A stretch of 6,104 nt of DNA from Dehalococcoidia bacterium (lineage in GTDB: Bacteria; Chloroflexota; Dehalococcoidia; JAUSJJ01), in the NCBI GenBank assembly GCA_030647705.1, contig JAUSJJ010000227.1, forward strand, positions 1-6,104. Reading direction: 5' to 3'. A program made the position numbers and the translations under genes. Positions 1 through 6,104 of the stretch are shown in pieces. Position 1 is the first letter of the stretch. Each line of letters opens with the position of its first letter. The notes beneath the pieces are model-generated. The model did no database searches. It saw only the letters and a list, made by a program, of their open reading frames with translations, and was not told where the DNA came from.

Positions 1-1760
1 GGCTGGTGGTAGACCCGCTGACCGCTATCATGCTGGTGGTGGTGTCCCTGGTGGCCCTGTTGGTGCAGGTCTACTCTCAGGGCTATATGCACGGGGACCC
101 CGGCTACGTGCGGTACTACGCCTGGATGTCCCTGTTCACCGCTTCCATGCTGGGGTTGGTGCTGGCGGGCAATCTGCTCATGATGTACGTCTTCTGGGAG
201 CTGGTGGGTCTGTGCTCCTATCTGCTTATCGGCTTCTGGTTCCACCGCCCCTCAGCGGCCAATGCCGCCAAGAAGGCGTTCCTGGTCACCCGGTTGGGCG
301 ACTTCGGTTTCCTGGCCGGCATACTGGTGCTTTACTACGCCACAGGGACCTTCGACGTCGGTGAGTTGAGCGAGCTGGCCAAGGCAGGCACCCTGGGCGG
401 CCTGACCCTGACCATGGCGGCCATCGGCATCTTCTCCGGGGCCATGGGCAAGTCGGCACAGTTCCCCCTGCATGTGTGGCTCCCCGACGCCATGGAAGGC
501 CCCACTCCGGTGAGCGCCCTCATCCATGCCGCGACGATGGTCGCTGCGGGCGTCTACCTGGTGGCGCGCACATTCCCGCTGTTTGAGCATTCCGAAGTTG
601 CCCTACTCACGGTGGCGTGCATTGGCGCGTTCACCGCCATCTTCGCCGCCACCATGGGCCTGGTGATGCACGATATCAAGCGCGTGGTGGCCTACTCGAC
701 CATCAGCCAACTAGGCTACATGATGCTGGGCCTGGGCGCCGGGGGCGTAGCCCTGGGCATCTTCCATTTGTTCACTCATGCCTACTTCAAGGCGCTGTTG
801 TTCCTCGGTTCTGGCAGCGTGAACCATGCCACCGGCACCTTCGATATGCGGCTCATGGGCGGGCTGCGCAAGTATATGCCGTGGACGTTTGCTACCTTCC
901 TGATAGCTTCCGTGAGCCTGGCCGGCATCTGGCCGCTGGCCGGTTTCTGGAGCAAGGACGAGATCCTCGCCGGCGCCTGGGAGATGTCCGGCCCACGGAA
1001 GATACTGTTCTTCCTGGCGCTGATCACCGTGTTCATGACGGCGTTCTACATCTTCAGGGTGGTGTTCCTGACCTTCACGGGGGAGTACCGAGGAGGGGCT
1101 GCCGGCGAAAGCCACGGATCTGCTCACAGCACCGATAGCCACGGCGCCAGCCACGCCAAGGCCGCAAGCACAGGCAGCCAGGGGGCCGGTGTTCACGGCG
1201 TCTCCCACGGCAGCCATGGCCCTCACGAGTCTCCGGCGGTGATGGTGGCGCCGCTGGTGGTGTTGACCATCCTGGCGATCGGGGTAGGCTGGGTCAACCT
1301 GAACGGCTGGTTCACTCGTTTCCTGGAGCCGGAGGCGGAGCATGGAGAGGGCGGCTTCATCCTGTTCTCCATCTTCTCTCATCCGTTGCCCTGGATATCG
1401 CTGATCGTAGCGCTGCTGGGCATCTTCACGGCCTACGCCATTTACGGGGCCAAGTGGCTGTCCGCCGAGTCCATCGGCAGGACGTTCGGCCCGGTCCGCA
1501 CCCTGTTCTATCGCAAGTACTACATGGATGAGCTTTACGAGCAATTCATCGTGGGCAGGCTGGGGATGCGAGGGGTTTTCGCGGTGCTCGCCTGGTTCGA
1601 TACCTATATCGTGGATGGGATAGTCAACGGCGTGGCCTGGGTGTTGGTCAACGCGGCGAAGGGGATACGGAAGGCGCAGAGCGGGCAGGTGCAGGCCTAC
1701 GGCCTGGGCATTTTGATGGGCGTGCTGGTAATCGTCGCGGGGTTCTTTATTTTCGGTTGA
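1..1760 (+). CDS. nuoL: NADH-quinone oxidoreductase subunit L (5' partial)
   Basis: This is the distal antiporter-like proton-pumping subunit of complex I, an integral membrane protein that also carries the lateral helix bracing the membrane arm. The frame is open to the left edge, so the GTG at 6 is not the true start. Alignment from memory to E. coli NuoL suggests about 80 N-terminal residues are missing. Counting V1 at base 6, visible pump residues are E65 (FWELVGL, TM5 Glu), D99 (VTRLGD), K149 (GKSAQFPLH, TM7 Lys), H174 (SALIHAATM), K225 (DIKRVVAYS), H254 and H258 (FHLFTHAYFK), and K317-D318 (FWSKDEIL, TM12 Lys). A His-rich loop covers about 370-407. The C-terminus has the usual RKYYMDELYEQ segment, then the lateral-helix region, then a last TM (about 564-583). 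The TGA stop lies 27 bases before nuoM. The sequence looks intact and functional. MrpA-type antiporters are related, but the L-M-N order and close identity support NuoL. Confidence 0.97.
   Translation, partial: LVVDPLTAIMLVVVSLVALLVQVYSQGYMHGDPGYVRYYAWMSLFTASMLGLVLAGNLLMMYVFWELVGLCSYLLIGFWFHRPSAANAAKKAFLVTRLGDFGFLAGILVLYYATGTFDVGELSELAKAGTLGGLTLTMAAIGIFSGAMGKSAQFPLHVWLPDAMEGPTPVSALIHAATMVAAGVYLVARTFPLFEHSEVALLTVACIGAFTAIFAATMGLVMHDIKRVVAYSTISQLGYMMLGLGAGGVALGIFHLFTHAYFKALLFLGSGSVNHATGTFDMRLMGGLRKYMPWTFATFLIASVSLAGIWPLAGFWSKDEILAGAWEMSGPRKILFFLALITVFMTAFYIFRVVFLTFTGEYRGGAAGESHGSAHSTDSHGASHAKAASTGSQGAGVHGVSHGSHGPHESPAVMVAPLVVLTILAIGVGWVNLNGWFTRFLEPEAEHGEGGFILFSIFSHPLPWISLIVALLGIFTAYAIYGAKWLSAESIGRTFGPVRTLFYRKYYMDELYEQFIVGRLGMRGVFAVLAWFDTYIVDGIVNGVAWVLVNAAKGIRKAQSGQVQAYGLGILMGVLVIVAGFFIFG
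1113..1226 (+). other. Histidine-rich loop within NuoL
   Basis: This segment encodes a hydrophilic loop of NuoL (residues 370-407 counted from base 6) with 8 histidines in 38 residues, mostly in SH, HG and SHG pairs mixed with Ala, Gly and Ser. It follows the conserved FRVVFLTFTGEYRG segment and precedes HESPAVMVAPL, the next helix. This is the place where NuoL proteins normally vary in length and often have a short His-containing stretch. The length and His density here are on the high side. Metal binding is possible but is only an inference. Confidence 0.7.
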
Positions 1761-1773
1761 TCAGAAACGGGAC

Positions 1774-1778
1774 AGGAG
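1774..1778 (+). promoter_or_regulatory. Ribosome binding site for nuoM
   Basis: AGGAG sits 9 bases before the GTG at 1788, inside the 27-base nuoL-nuoM gap. It fixes the GTG as the start: the next in-frame Met codon in nuoM is about residue 67, which is far too late. Confidence 0.8.
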
Positions 1779-1787
1779 TCTAACCCT

Positions 1788-3281
1788 GTGGAAAGCATTC
1801 CATTTCTATCGCTGATACTGTTCTTCCCGGTTCTGGGAGCGGTCTTCATCGCCTTCCTGCCGAAGGACAACGCCAGGGCGATCAAGATATGCGCCGCGGT
1901 GTTCACCTTCGTTTCGGTGGCGCTGGCGATACTCTTGTTCATCATCTTCGACCGCTCCGCCGCCGGCGCGCAGTTTGTGGAGCGAATGTCGTGGATACCC
2001 CAGATCGACGTGGAGTATTACCTGGGCGTGGATGGGCTGAACCTGCCTCTGGTGCTGCTCACCGCGCTGCTCGGCTTCCTGGCAGTGTTCATCTCCTGGC
2101 ACGTCAAGGTGAGGCCCAAGGAGTACTTCATCTGCCTGCTGTTGCTGGAGACCAGCATCTTGGGAGTGTTCGCCTCGCTGGACCTGTTCCTCTTCTTCCT
2201 GTTCTGGGAAGTGGAGCTGTTCCCCATGTACCTGCTGATCTCCATCTGGGGCACGCCTCCGCCGCTGGGGCGGAAAGAATACTCCGCCACGAAGTACGTC
2301 CTGTACACCATCTTCGGCAGCGCCCTGATGCTGGCAGGCATACTGACGCTCTACTTCTCGTCCGGCACCTTCGACATGCTGGCGATGGGCCAGGGCGCCA
2401 TCGTGGCGCGGCTGATACCGCTGCCGGCTATATTCTTCCTGCTGTTCACTGCCTACGCCATCAAGCTGCCGATGTTCCCGCAGCACACCAGGCTGCCCGA
2501 TGCCCAAACCGATGCGCCCACCGCGGTCAGCGTGATGCTGGCCGGAGTGCTGATCAAGATGGGCGGCTACGGCATCATCAGGATTTGCGTCAGCATCTTC
2601 CCCGAGGTGGCCAGGCAATATGCGCCGTTACTGATCGCCCTGGGCGTGATCAGCGTCATCTATGGCGCTGCGGTGACATTGAGGCAGACTGACCTGAAGC
2701 GGCTGATCGCCTACTCCAGCGTGAGCCATATGGGCTACGTGTTGCTGGGAGTGTTTGCGCTGAGCACGGCCAGCCTCACAGGGGCAAGCCTGCAGATGTT
2801 CAGCCACGGCATTGTCACCGGCCTTCTCTTCGCCATGGTGGGCCTGGTTTATGAGAAAACGCACGTGCGGCACCTGGAGCGGCTGGGCGGCCTGGCGCGA
2901 CAGATGCCCATCGTTGCCGTAGTCTTCAGCATTGCCGGACTGGCCGCGCTAGGCCTGCCGGGCACAATCGGCTTTGCTGCTGAGTTCCTCACCTTCATCG
3001 GCGCTTTCACCAGTGATGCCGTCGTCGGCATTCGCCTGTGGACCATCCTGGGCGTCACCGGAATCGTGGTGACCGCCGGCTACACCCTGTGGATGCTGCA
3101 GCGCACGTTCTACACTGAGCCTAGGGAGCAATTCAACGGCGTGGGTGACGCTACGTGGCTGGAGAGGTTCCCCATCTTCGTGCTCGTTGGCGTGATCATG
3201 CTGACGGGCATTTATCCGGCGCTGCTCACGGAGGTGTTTCAGATGGGCATCGGCCCGATAGTGAGGCATCTGGGCTTTTGA
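1788..3281 (+). CDS. nuoM: NADH-quinone oxidoreductase subunit M
   Basis: This is the middle antiporter-like proton-pumping subunit of complex I, an integral membrane protein of 497 residues (E. coli NuoM is 509) with about 14 TM helices. It starts at GTG with a good AGGAG site. Key residues by comparison with E. coli NuoM are E141 (FWEVELFPMY; E144), K226 (AYAIKLP; K234), H233 (H241), K257 (GVLIKMGGYG; K265), K304 (DLKRLIAYSS), H314 (SVSHMGY; H322), H340 (FSHGIVTGLLF; H348) and E399 (GFAAEFL; E407, TM12). The pump set is therefore complete. The loop after the TM7 Lys reads PQHTRLPDAQTDAPT where the family norm is close to PFHTWLPDAHxEAPT, so F, W and the second H are replaced by Q232, R235 and Q240. 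The TGA stop overlaps the TTG start of the following NUDIX gene. Glycine is mostly GGC and leucine mostly CTG. Confidence 0.98.
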   Translation: MESIPFLSLILFFPVLGAVFIAFLPKDNARAIKICAAVFTFVSVALAILLFIIFDRSAAGAQFVERMSWIPQIDVEYYLGVDGLNLPLVLLTALLGFLAVFISWHVKVRPKEYFICLLLLETSILGVFASLDLFLFFLFWEVELFPMYLLISIWGTPPPLGRKEYSATKYVLYTIFGSALMLAGILTLYFSSGTFDMLAMGQGAIVARLIPLPAIFFLLFTAYAIKLPMFPQHTRLPDAQTDAPTAVSVMLAGVLIKMGGYGIIRICVSIFPEVARQYAPLLIALGVISVIYGAAVTLRQTDLKRLIAYSSVSHMGYVLLGVFALSTASLTGASLQMFSHGIVTGLLFAMVGLVYEKTHVRHLERLGGLARQMPIVAVVFSIAGLAALGLPGTIGFAAEFLTFIGAFTSDAVVGIRLWTILGVTGIVVTAGYTLWMLQRTFYTEPREQFNGVGDATWLERFPIFVLVGVIMLTGIYPALLTEVFQMGIGPIVRHLGF

Positions 3282-3700
3282 CGGGCATAGCGATCGCGGT
3301 GGGGGCGGTGATCAGGGATGGGCAGGGGCGGGTGTTGTTGGTGCGTCACCGCCCTGAGCGGAAGGGGTTCTGGCGAGGGAAATGGATCTGCCCCGGCGGT
3401 GGTTTGAAGCTGGGAGAGGAGATTGTGGCGGGGATCGAGCGGGAGGTGGCGGAGGAGACGGGGCTGAAGATAAGGCTGGATCGAGGGCTGGCGCCCTTCG
3501 AGCGCATCGTGAAGTCGGGTGGCGAAACCCGGTTGCACGTTGTTTACATCGATTACCTGGCAGACTTGGTAGGCGGCGACTTGAGGCCGGGGGGTGACGT
3601 GGGTGAGGCGGTGTGGGTGGCTCCGAGCGATCTGCCCGCGATGTGGGCGGAGCTCCACGAGGATACCAGGAAGCTGCTGAAGATCGCAGGAATAGTCTGA
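3278..3700 (+). CDS. NUDIX hydrolase (MutT-like), inserted in the nuo operon
   Basis: This is a 140-residue, probably cytosolic, single-domain NUDIX protein. The family hydrolyses nucleoside diphosphates linked to another moiety (such as oxidised dNTPs, ADP-ribose, NADH or nucleotide sugars) using Mg2+. The box GX5EX7REUXEEXGU matches perfectly at residues 41-63, with catalytic R55-E56, E59 and E60. An N-terminal beta strand (AVGAVIRDGQGRVLLVRHR) and a C-terminal strand (EAVWVAPSDLP) are as expected. The chosen start is TTG 3278, which shares bases with the nuoM TGA (TTGA). A weak GAGG (3263-3266) lies 11 bases upstream. The frame stays open to 3155, but that part lies within nuoM and shows no NUDIX features. 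GTG 3299 is an alternative but would cut into the first strand. There is no zinc ribbon and no SQPWPFPxS motif, so it is not typical NudC; the substrate cannot be read from the sequence. Glycine is GGG in 9 of 21 codons and leucine TTG in 6 of 15, unlike nuoM, which hints at separate origin. Confidence 0.92.
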   Translation: MTGIAIAVGAVIRDGQGRVLLVRHRPERKGFWRGKWICPGGGLKLGEEIVAGIEREVAEETGLKIRLDRGLAPFERIVKSGGETRLHVVYIDYLADLVGGDLRPGGDVGEAVWVAPSDLPAMWAELHEDTRKLLKIAGIV

Positions 3701-3708
3701 GCTGAAAA

Positions 3709-3716
3709 GGGAGAGG
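3709..3716 (+). promoter_or_regulatory. Ribosome binding site for nuoN
   Basis: The purine-rich GGGAGAGG in the 21-base NUDIX-nuoN gap lies 5-8 bases before TTG 3722. This favours TTG over the in-frame ATG at 3734, for which the spacing would be about 17-20 bases. Confidence 0.75.
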
Positions 3717-3721
3717 CAACG

Positions 3722-5167
3722 TTGAACTTGTTCATGCTGGCTCCTGAATTGAGCCTGTTCTGTCTGGCCATACTGGTCATCGTGCTTGACCTTTTCGTGG
3801 AACGCAAGGGCTTGCTGCAGACCGTTAGCTTTGTCGGCCTGATAGTTCCGGTCGGCCTCTTCGTGCTCCTGTTGATCGGCCGGCAGGAGCCGGCGGACAC
3901 CTCCACCTTCAACGGCATGCTGCTGGTGGACAGCTTCAGCCTGTTCTTCAAGTTCCTGCTGGTCATTATCGCCGCGCTGGTAGTGATGTTTTCTACTGAA
4001 TACGTGGCCAAATTTCCCCGTTTCCAGGGAGAGTACTACGGCCTGATCCTCTTCTCGACGGCAGGCATGATGCTGATGGCGTCCAGCGGCGAGCTGATCT
4101 CCATATACATCGCGCTGGAGCTGACCAGCCTTTCACTGTATGCCCTGGTCTGTTTCCTCAAGGACAACAAGTCGACGGAGGCCGGCCTGAAGTATCTGTT
4201 GCTGGGGTCTCTGAGCTCCGCCGTGCTGCTGTACGGCATGGCGCTGGTGTTCGGCATCACGGGCACGACCAACCTGGCAGGCATCGCCAAGGCCATAGCT
4301 GCAGAGGGCACGCTGAGGAACCCGGCGCTGCTGATGGGCATGACCCTGCTGGTGGCCGGTTTTGGGTTCAAGATCGCCTCGGTGCCGTTCCAGATGTGGG
4401 TGCCCGATGTCTACGAAGGCGCGCCCACGCCGATCACGGGCTTCCTCTCGGTTGCCAGCAAGGCGGCCGGGTTCGCCGTGGTGCTGCGCGTTTTCTACAC
4501 CGCCTTCGGCTCGCCGGACTGGGTCGTCTCGAACTGGAGCACGCTCTTCGCCATCCTGGGCGCCGTCTCCATGACCTTTGGCAACATTGTGGCCCTGACG
4601 CAGACGAACATCAAGCGTATGCTGGCCTATAGCTCCATCGCCCATGCCGGATATATCATGGTGGGTCTGGCGGCAGTGGGCCTGGCCGGCAGCAGCGGCG
4701 TCATCTTCTACCTGGCCGGCTATGCCATGACCAACCTCGGGGCCTTCATCGCCATCGTGGCCATCTCAGAGAGGATCAACAGCGACCAGATCAACGACTA
4801 TGCCGGCATGGCCAAGAGGTCGCCGCTGGTGGCGCTGGGGCTGGCGGTTGCCCTGCTTTCGCTGACCGGCATACCGCCCACGGCGGGCTTCGTGGGCAAG
4901 TTATACGTGTTCAACGCGGCGGTGCAAAACGGGCTGTTGTGGGTGGTTATCATAGCAGTGCTCAACACGGTTGTGTCCGCCTACTACTATCTGCGGGTGG
5001 TCAGGGTGATGTACCTTGCCGAGCCGGCCTCCGCGGAGAAGGTGGGGGCGTCCGGCACTGTGAACGCAGCGCTGTTCCTGGCGACTGCTGCCGTCGTCGT
5101 CATTGGCTTCGTGCCCGCCCCGCTCATCAGCGCCGCCGAGGCCGCGGCCAGAGTGTTCCGGCCTTAA
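3722..5167 (+). CDS. nuoN: NADH-quinone oxidoreductase subunit N
   Basis: This is the antiporter-like proton-pumping subunit nearest the quinone module of complex I, an integral membrane protein of 481 residues (E. coli NuoN is 485) with about 14 TM helices. The TTG start is supported by the upstream GGGAGAGG. Numbering runs almost in step with E. coli NuoN: E133 (ALELTSLSLYAL, TM5 Glu), K157 (near K158), K217 (FGFKIASVPF, TM7 Lys), K247 (VASKAAGF, TM8 Lys), K298-R299 (NIKRMLAYSSIAHAGY) and K393 (FVGKLYVF, equivalent to K395, TM12). The pump residues are all kept. Position 224 is Gln (VPFQMWVPDVYEGAP) where E. coli and many NuoN have His (VPFH.W). The gene is probably the last of the complex I operon here, since the next gene is convergent. 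It is translated separately from the NUDIX gene, 21 bases downstream of it. Confidence 0.98.
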   Translation: MNLFMLAPELSLFCLAILVIVLDLFVERKGLLQTVSFVGLIVPVGLFVLLLIGRQEPADTSTFNGMLLVDSFSLFFKFLLVIIAALVVMFSTEYVAKFPRFQGEYYGLILFSTAGMMLMASSGELISIYIALELTSLSLYALVCFLKDNKSTEAGLKYLLLGSLSSAVLLYGMALVFGITGTTNLAGIAKAIAAEGTLRNPALLMGMTLLVAGFGFKIASVPFQMWVPDVYEGAPTPITGFLSVASKAAGFAVVLRVFYTAFGSPDWVVSNWSTLFAILGAVSMTFGNIVALTQTNIKRMLAYSSIAHAGYIMVGLAAVGLAGSSGVIFYLAGYAMTNLGAFIAIVAISERINSDQINDYAGMAKRSPLVALGLAVALLSLTGIPPTAGFVGKLYVFNAAVQNGLLWVVIIAVLNTVVSAYYYLRVVRVMYLAEPASAEKVGASGTVNAALFLATAAVVVIGFVPAPLISAAEAAARVFRP

Positions 5168-5206
5168 CGCCTGGTTCCGGGAATTCGGTTCAGCATACAA
5201 CTCTCC

Positions 5207-5226
5207 ATTCCGGCGAAAGCCGGAAT
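5207..5226. repeat. Perfect hairpin (REP-like palindrome) between convergent genes
   Basis: ATTCCGGC-GAAA-GCCGGAAT forms a perfect 8-bp stem with a GAAA tetraloop. It sits in the 71-base gap between the nuoN stop and the LuxC-like stop. No T-run follows the stem on either strand, so it is not a classical rho-independent terminator, though it could halt or protect converging transcripts. Short palindromes of this look (ATTCC-GC-GAAA-GC-GGAAT with a following CCA) are dispersed repeats in many bacterial genomes. Only one copy is seen here, so its repeat nature is inferred from resemblance. A GAATTC-centred stretch (TTCCGGGAATTCGG, 5175-5188) lies upstream and shares TTCCGG, but does not form a clean long stem. 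Confidence 0.65.
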
Positions 5227-5238
5227 CCACGCAGATGT

Positions 5239-6104
5239 CTATCCGTTCTTCCAGTCAACCAACTGGCTCAACACCATCATGCCGTCGTGGGGCATGCCCG
5301 GGAAGATGCGCTCGCACTGCCCCAGGGGCAGCACGCTGGAGACCCCTCTGGCCAGAATCGAGTCCTTCAGCGCCAGCCGGCGCTCCTCGGGGTAAACGCC
5401 CGTTGTGGACACCCCTTGATGCAGGTATGCCAGTGCATCGTGCAGGTCGTCAACCCGGCGCACCACCACCAACCGGCACGCCGGATGGTCCAGTACGTCG
5501 AATTCACCGGAGGGCGCCATGACGCCTGAGGTGAAACCGTCTTCGCCGCCGTTCAGGTACCACCTGGCGCCGGCGTACTTGCCCCGCTTCATGCGTTTGA
5601 TCTGCCCCCTGGCAGCAGGCGCCACGAACTGCGGCATCTGGGCGTCCCATTTGGCGAGGGTCCGTTGCACTTTCTCCGCATACAGGTTGGCCTGTTCCTC
5701 CGACCCTTCGACGTAGTGTACCAGGGATGAGCTGCAGGCTTTCTGGTTGTGTATCAGCGAGTCCACGCAGGCTCTGGCCGCCACGTCTTCGAGGTCGTCG
5801 CCAAAAGACTCTCTGCCGATGAGGCTCACGCTGTAGCGGGGGTTGAAGCTGATGACGCGGGAGAACGGCGCCCTCGATTGCACCGAGGCCACCGTTTCCG
5901 AGGAGCCCCAGACCACGATGCGGTCGAAGGCATTGGGCAGAAACAAGCTACTTTCGATGGTCTCATCGCCTCCCTGCCAGTAGACGAGCGACAGGTTCCT
6001 GGTGAGGGGATGGTCGGGCGCGGCGACAGCCGCGGCCAGGGAGAGCAGCGAGGCGGACAGGGTCGTGCCGTGGGGGCACTTGACCACCGCCGCCGACTTG
6101 GTCA
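5239..6104 (-). CDS. LuxC-family acyl-CoA reductase (N-terminus outside window)
   Basis: This is the C-terminal portion of a protein resembling the acyl-CoA reductase family PF05893 (LuxC). These proteins are aldehyde dehydrogenase relatives that reduce fatty acyl groups, delivered as CoA or enzyme-bound thioesters, to aldehydes with NADPH. The frame stays open to the right edge. GTG 6087 is not the real start, since residues before it (TKSAAVVKCP) continue the fold. About 287 residues are visible against roughly 400-480 for the family. Counting from 6087, features are IVVWGSSETV (58-67, nucleotide-binding strand-turn), NQKACSSS (114-121) with the likely acyl-accepting cysteine C118 (codon 5734-5736), a variable helical and loop region, and a C-terminal FPGMPHDGMMVLSQLVDW (262-279) typical of these reductases. 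The stop TAG is at 5239-5241, convergent with nuoN. A bioluminescence role is not implied; a fatty aldehyde or wax/alkanal role is more likely. Partner genes such as a LuxE-like acyl-protein synthetase would lie outside the window. Confidence 0.8.
   Translation of the reverse strand, partial: TKSAAVVKCPHGTTLSASLLSLAAAVAAPDHPLTRNLSLVYWQGGDETIESSLFLPNAFDRIVVWGSSETVASVQSRAPFSRVISFNPRYSVSLIGRESFGDDLEDVAARACVDSLIHNQKACSSSLVHYVEGSEEQANLYAEKVQRTLAKWDAQMPQFVAPAARGQIKRMKRGKYAGARWYLNGGEDGFTSGVMAPSGEFDVLDHPACRLVVVRRVDDLHDALAYLHQGVSTTGVYPEERRLALKDSILARGVSSVLPLGQCERIFPGMPHDGMMVLSQLVDWKNG

Noticed and set aside
711..1544. Long - strand open frame opposite nuoL
   Set aside because: It is rich in Gln, His, Arg and Gly with no domain pattern, as expected of the reverse strand of a GC-rich membrane protein gene. 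The same holds for the - strand frame at 1806-2618 opposite nuoM.
1889..2692. + strand open frame in a second reading frame inside nuoM (and similar at 617-1138 in nuoL)
   Set aside because: Arg/His-rich low-quality translation with no hydrophobic or motif pattern, fully overlapping a clear nuo gene. It is a composition artefact.
3155..3277. Upstream extension of the NUDIX frame from GTG 3155
   Set aside because: The extra 41 residues lie wholly inside the conserved end of nuoM, show no NUDIX-like strand pattern, and would make the protein unusually long at its N-terminus.
3278..3700. NudC-type NADH pyrophosphatase
   Set aside because: The functional link to complex I is attractive, but the zinc ribbon and the SQPWPFPxS motif after the Nudix box are both absent.
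5207..5238. Rho-independent terminator for nuoN or the LuxC-like gene
   Set aside because: The stem is good, but neither strand has a T-run after it, so only a general hairpin/repeat call is supported.
5103..5529. + strand open frames running from nuoN's end across the LuxC-like gene
   Set aside because: Pro/Arg/Ser-rich with no domain signal. The - strand reading has a clear LuxC-like pattern with active-site and C-terminal motifs.
6085..6087. GTG as the start of the LuxC-like gene
   Set aside because: The frame stays open to the window edge, the visible protein is far shorter than the family, and the residues upstream continue the expected fold.

Overview
The window carries the 3' part of a respiratory complex I (NADH:quinone oxidoreductase, nuo) operon on the + strand, followed by a convergent gene on the - strand. 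The order is nuoL (5' end outside the window) - nuoM - a small NUDIX hydrolase gene - nuoN - a 71-base intergenic gap with a perfect hairpin repeat - a LuxC-family acyl-CoA reductase gene (- strand, N-terminus outside the window). Coding density is very high and no stretch over 100 bases lacks a gene.

The sequence is GC-rich and bacterial in layout. Genes are tightly packed, and the three start codons that can be seen are GTG, TTG and TTG. The adjacent L-M-N order is that of a bacterial complex I operon. High GC, the LuxC-type acyl-CoA reductase and the style of the palindromic repeat would fit an uncultured Chloroflexota (Dehalococcoidia/SAR202-like) or similar environmental lineage. This placement is a low-confidence inference, because no 16S or other marker is present.

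Bases 1-5167: NuoL, NuoM and NuoN are the three antiporter-like membrane subunits that pump protons in the complex I membrane arm. All three keep the key charged residues of the pump: the TM5 glutamate, the TM7 lysine, the TM8 lysine (His in NuoL) and the TM12 lysine or glutamate. NuoM and NuoN differ from the usual sequence in the loop after the TM7 lysine. NuoL carries a histidine-rich loop. Between nuoM and nuoN lies a 140-residue NUDIX hydrolase with a perfect Nudix box. Its start overlaps the nuoM stop, and its codon use (GGG glycine, TTG leucine) differs clearly from the nuo genes. It looks like a later insertion that is co-translated with the operon.

Bases 5168-6104: a short convergent intergenic gap holds an 8-bp perfect stem with a GAAA loop. 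After it comes the C-terminal part of a LuxC-like fatty acyl-CoA reductase reading towards the operon. Nothing in the window shows a wholly new system. The points most worth checking are the NUDIX insertion, the altered loops in NuoM and NuoN, and the LuxC-type gene whose partners lie beyond the right edge.
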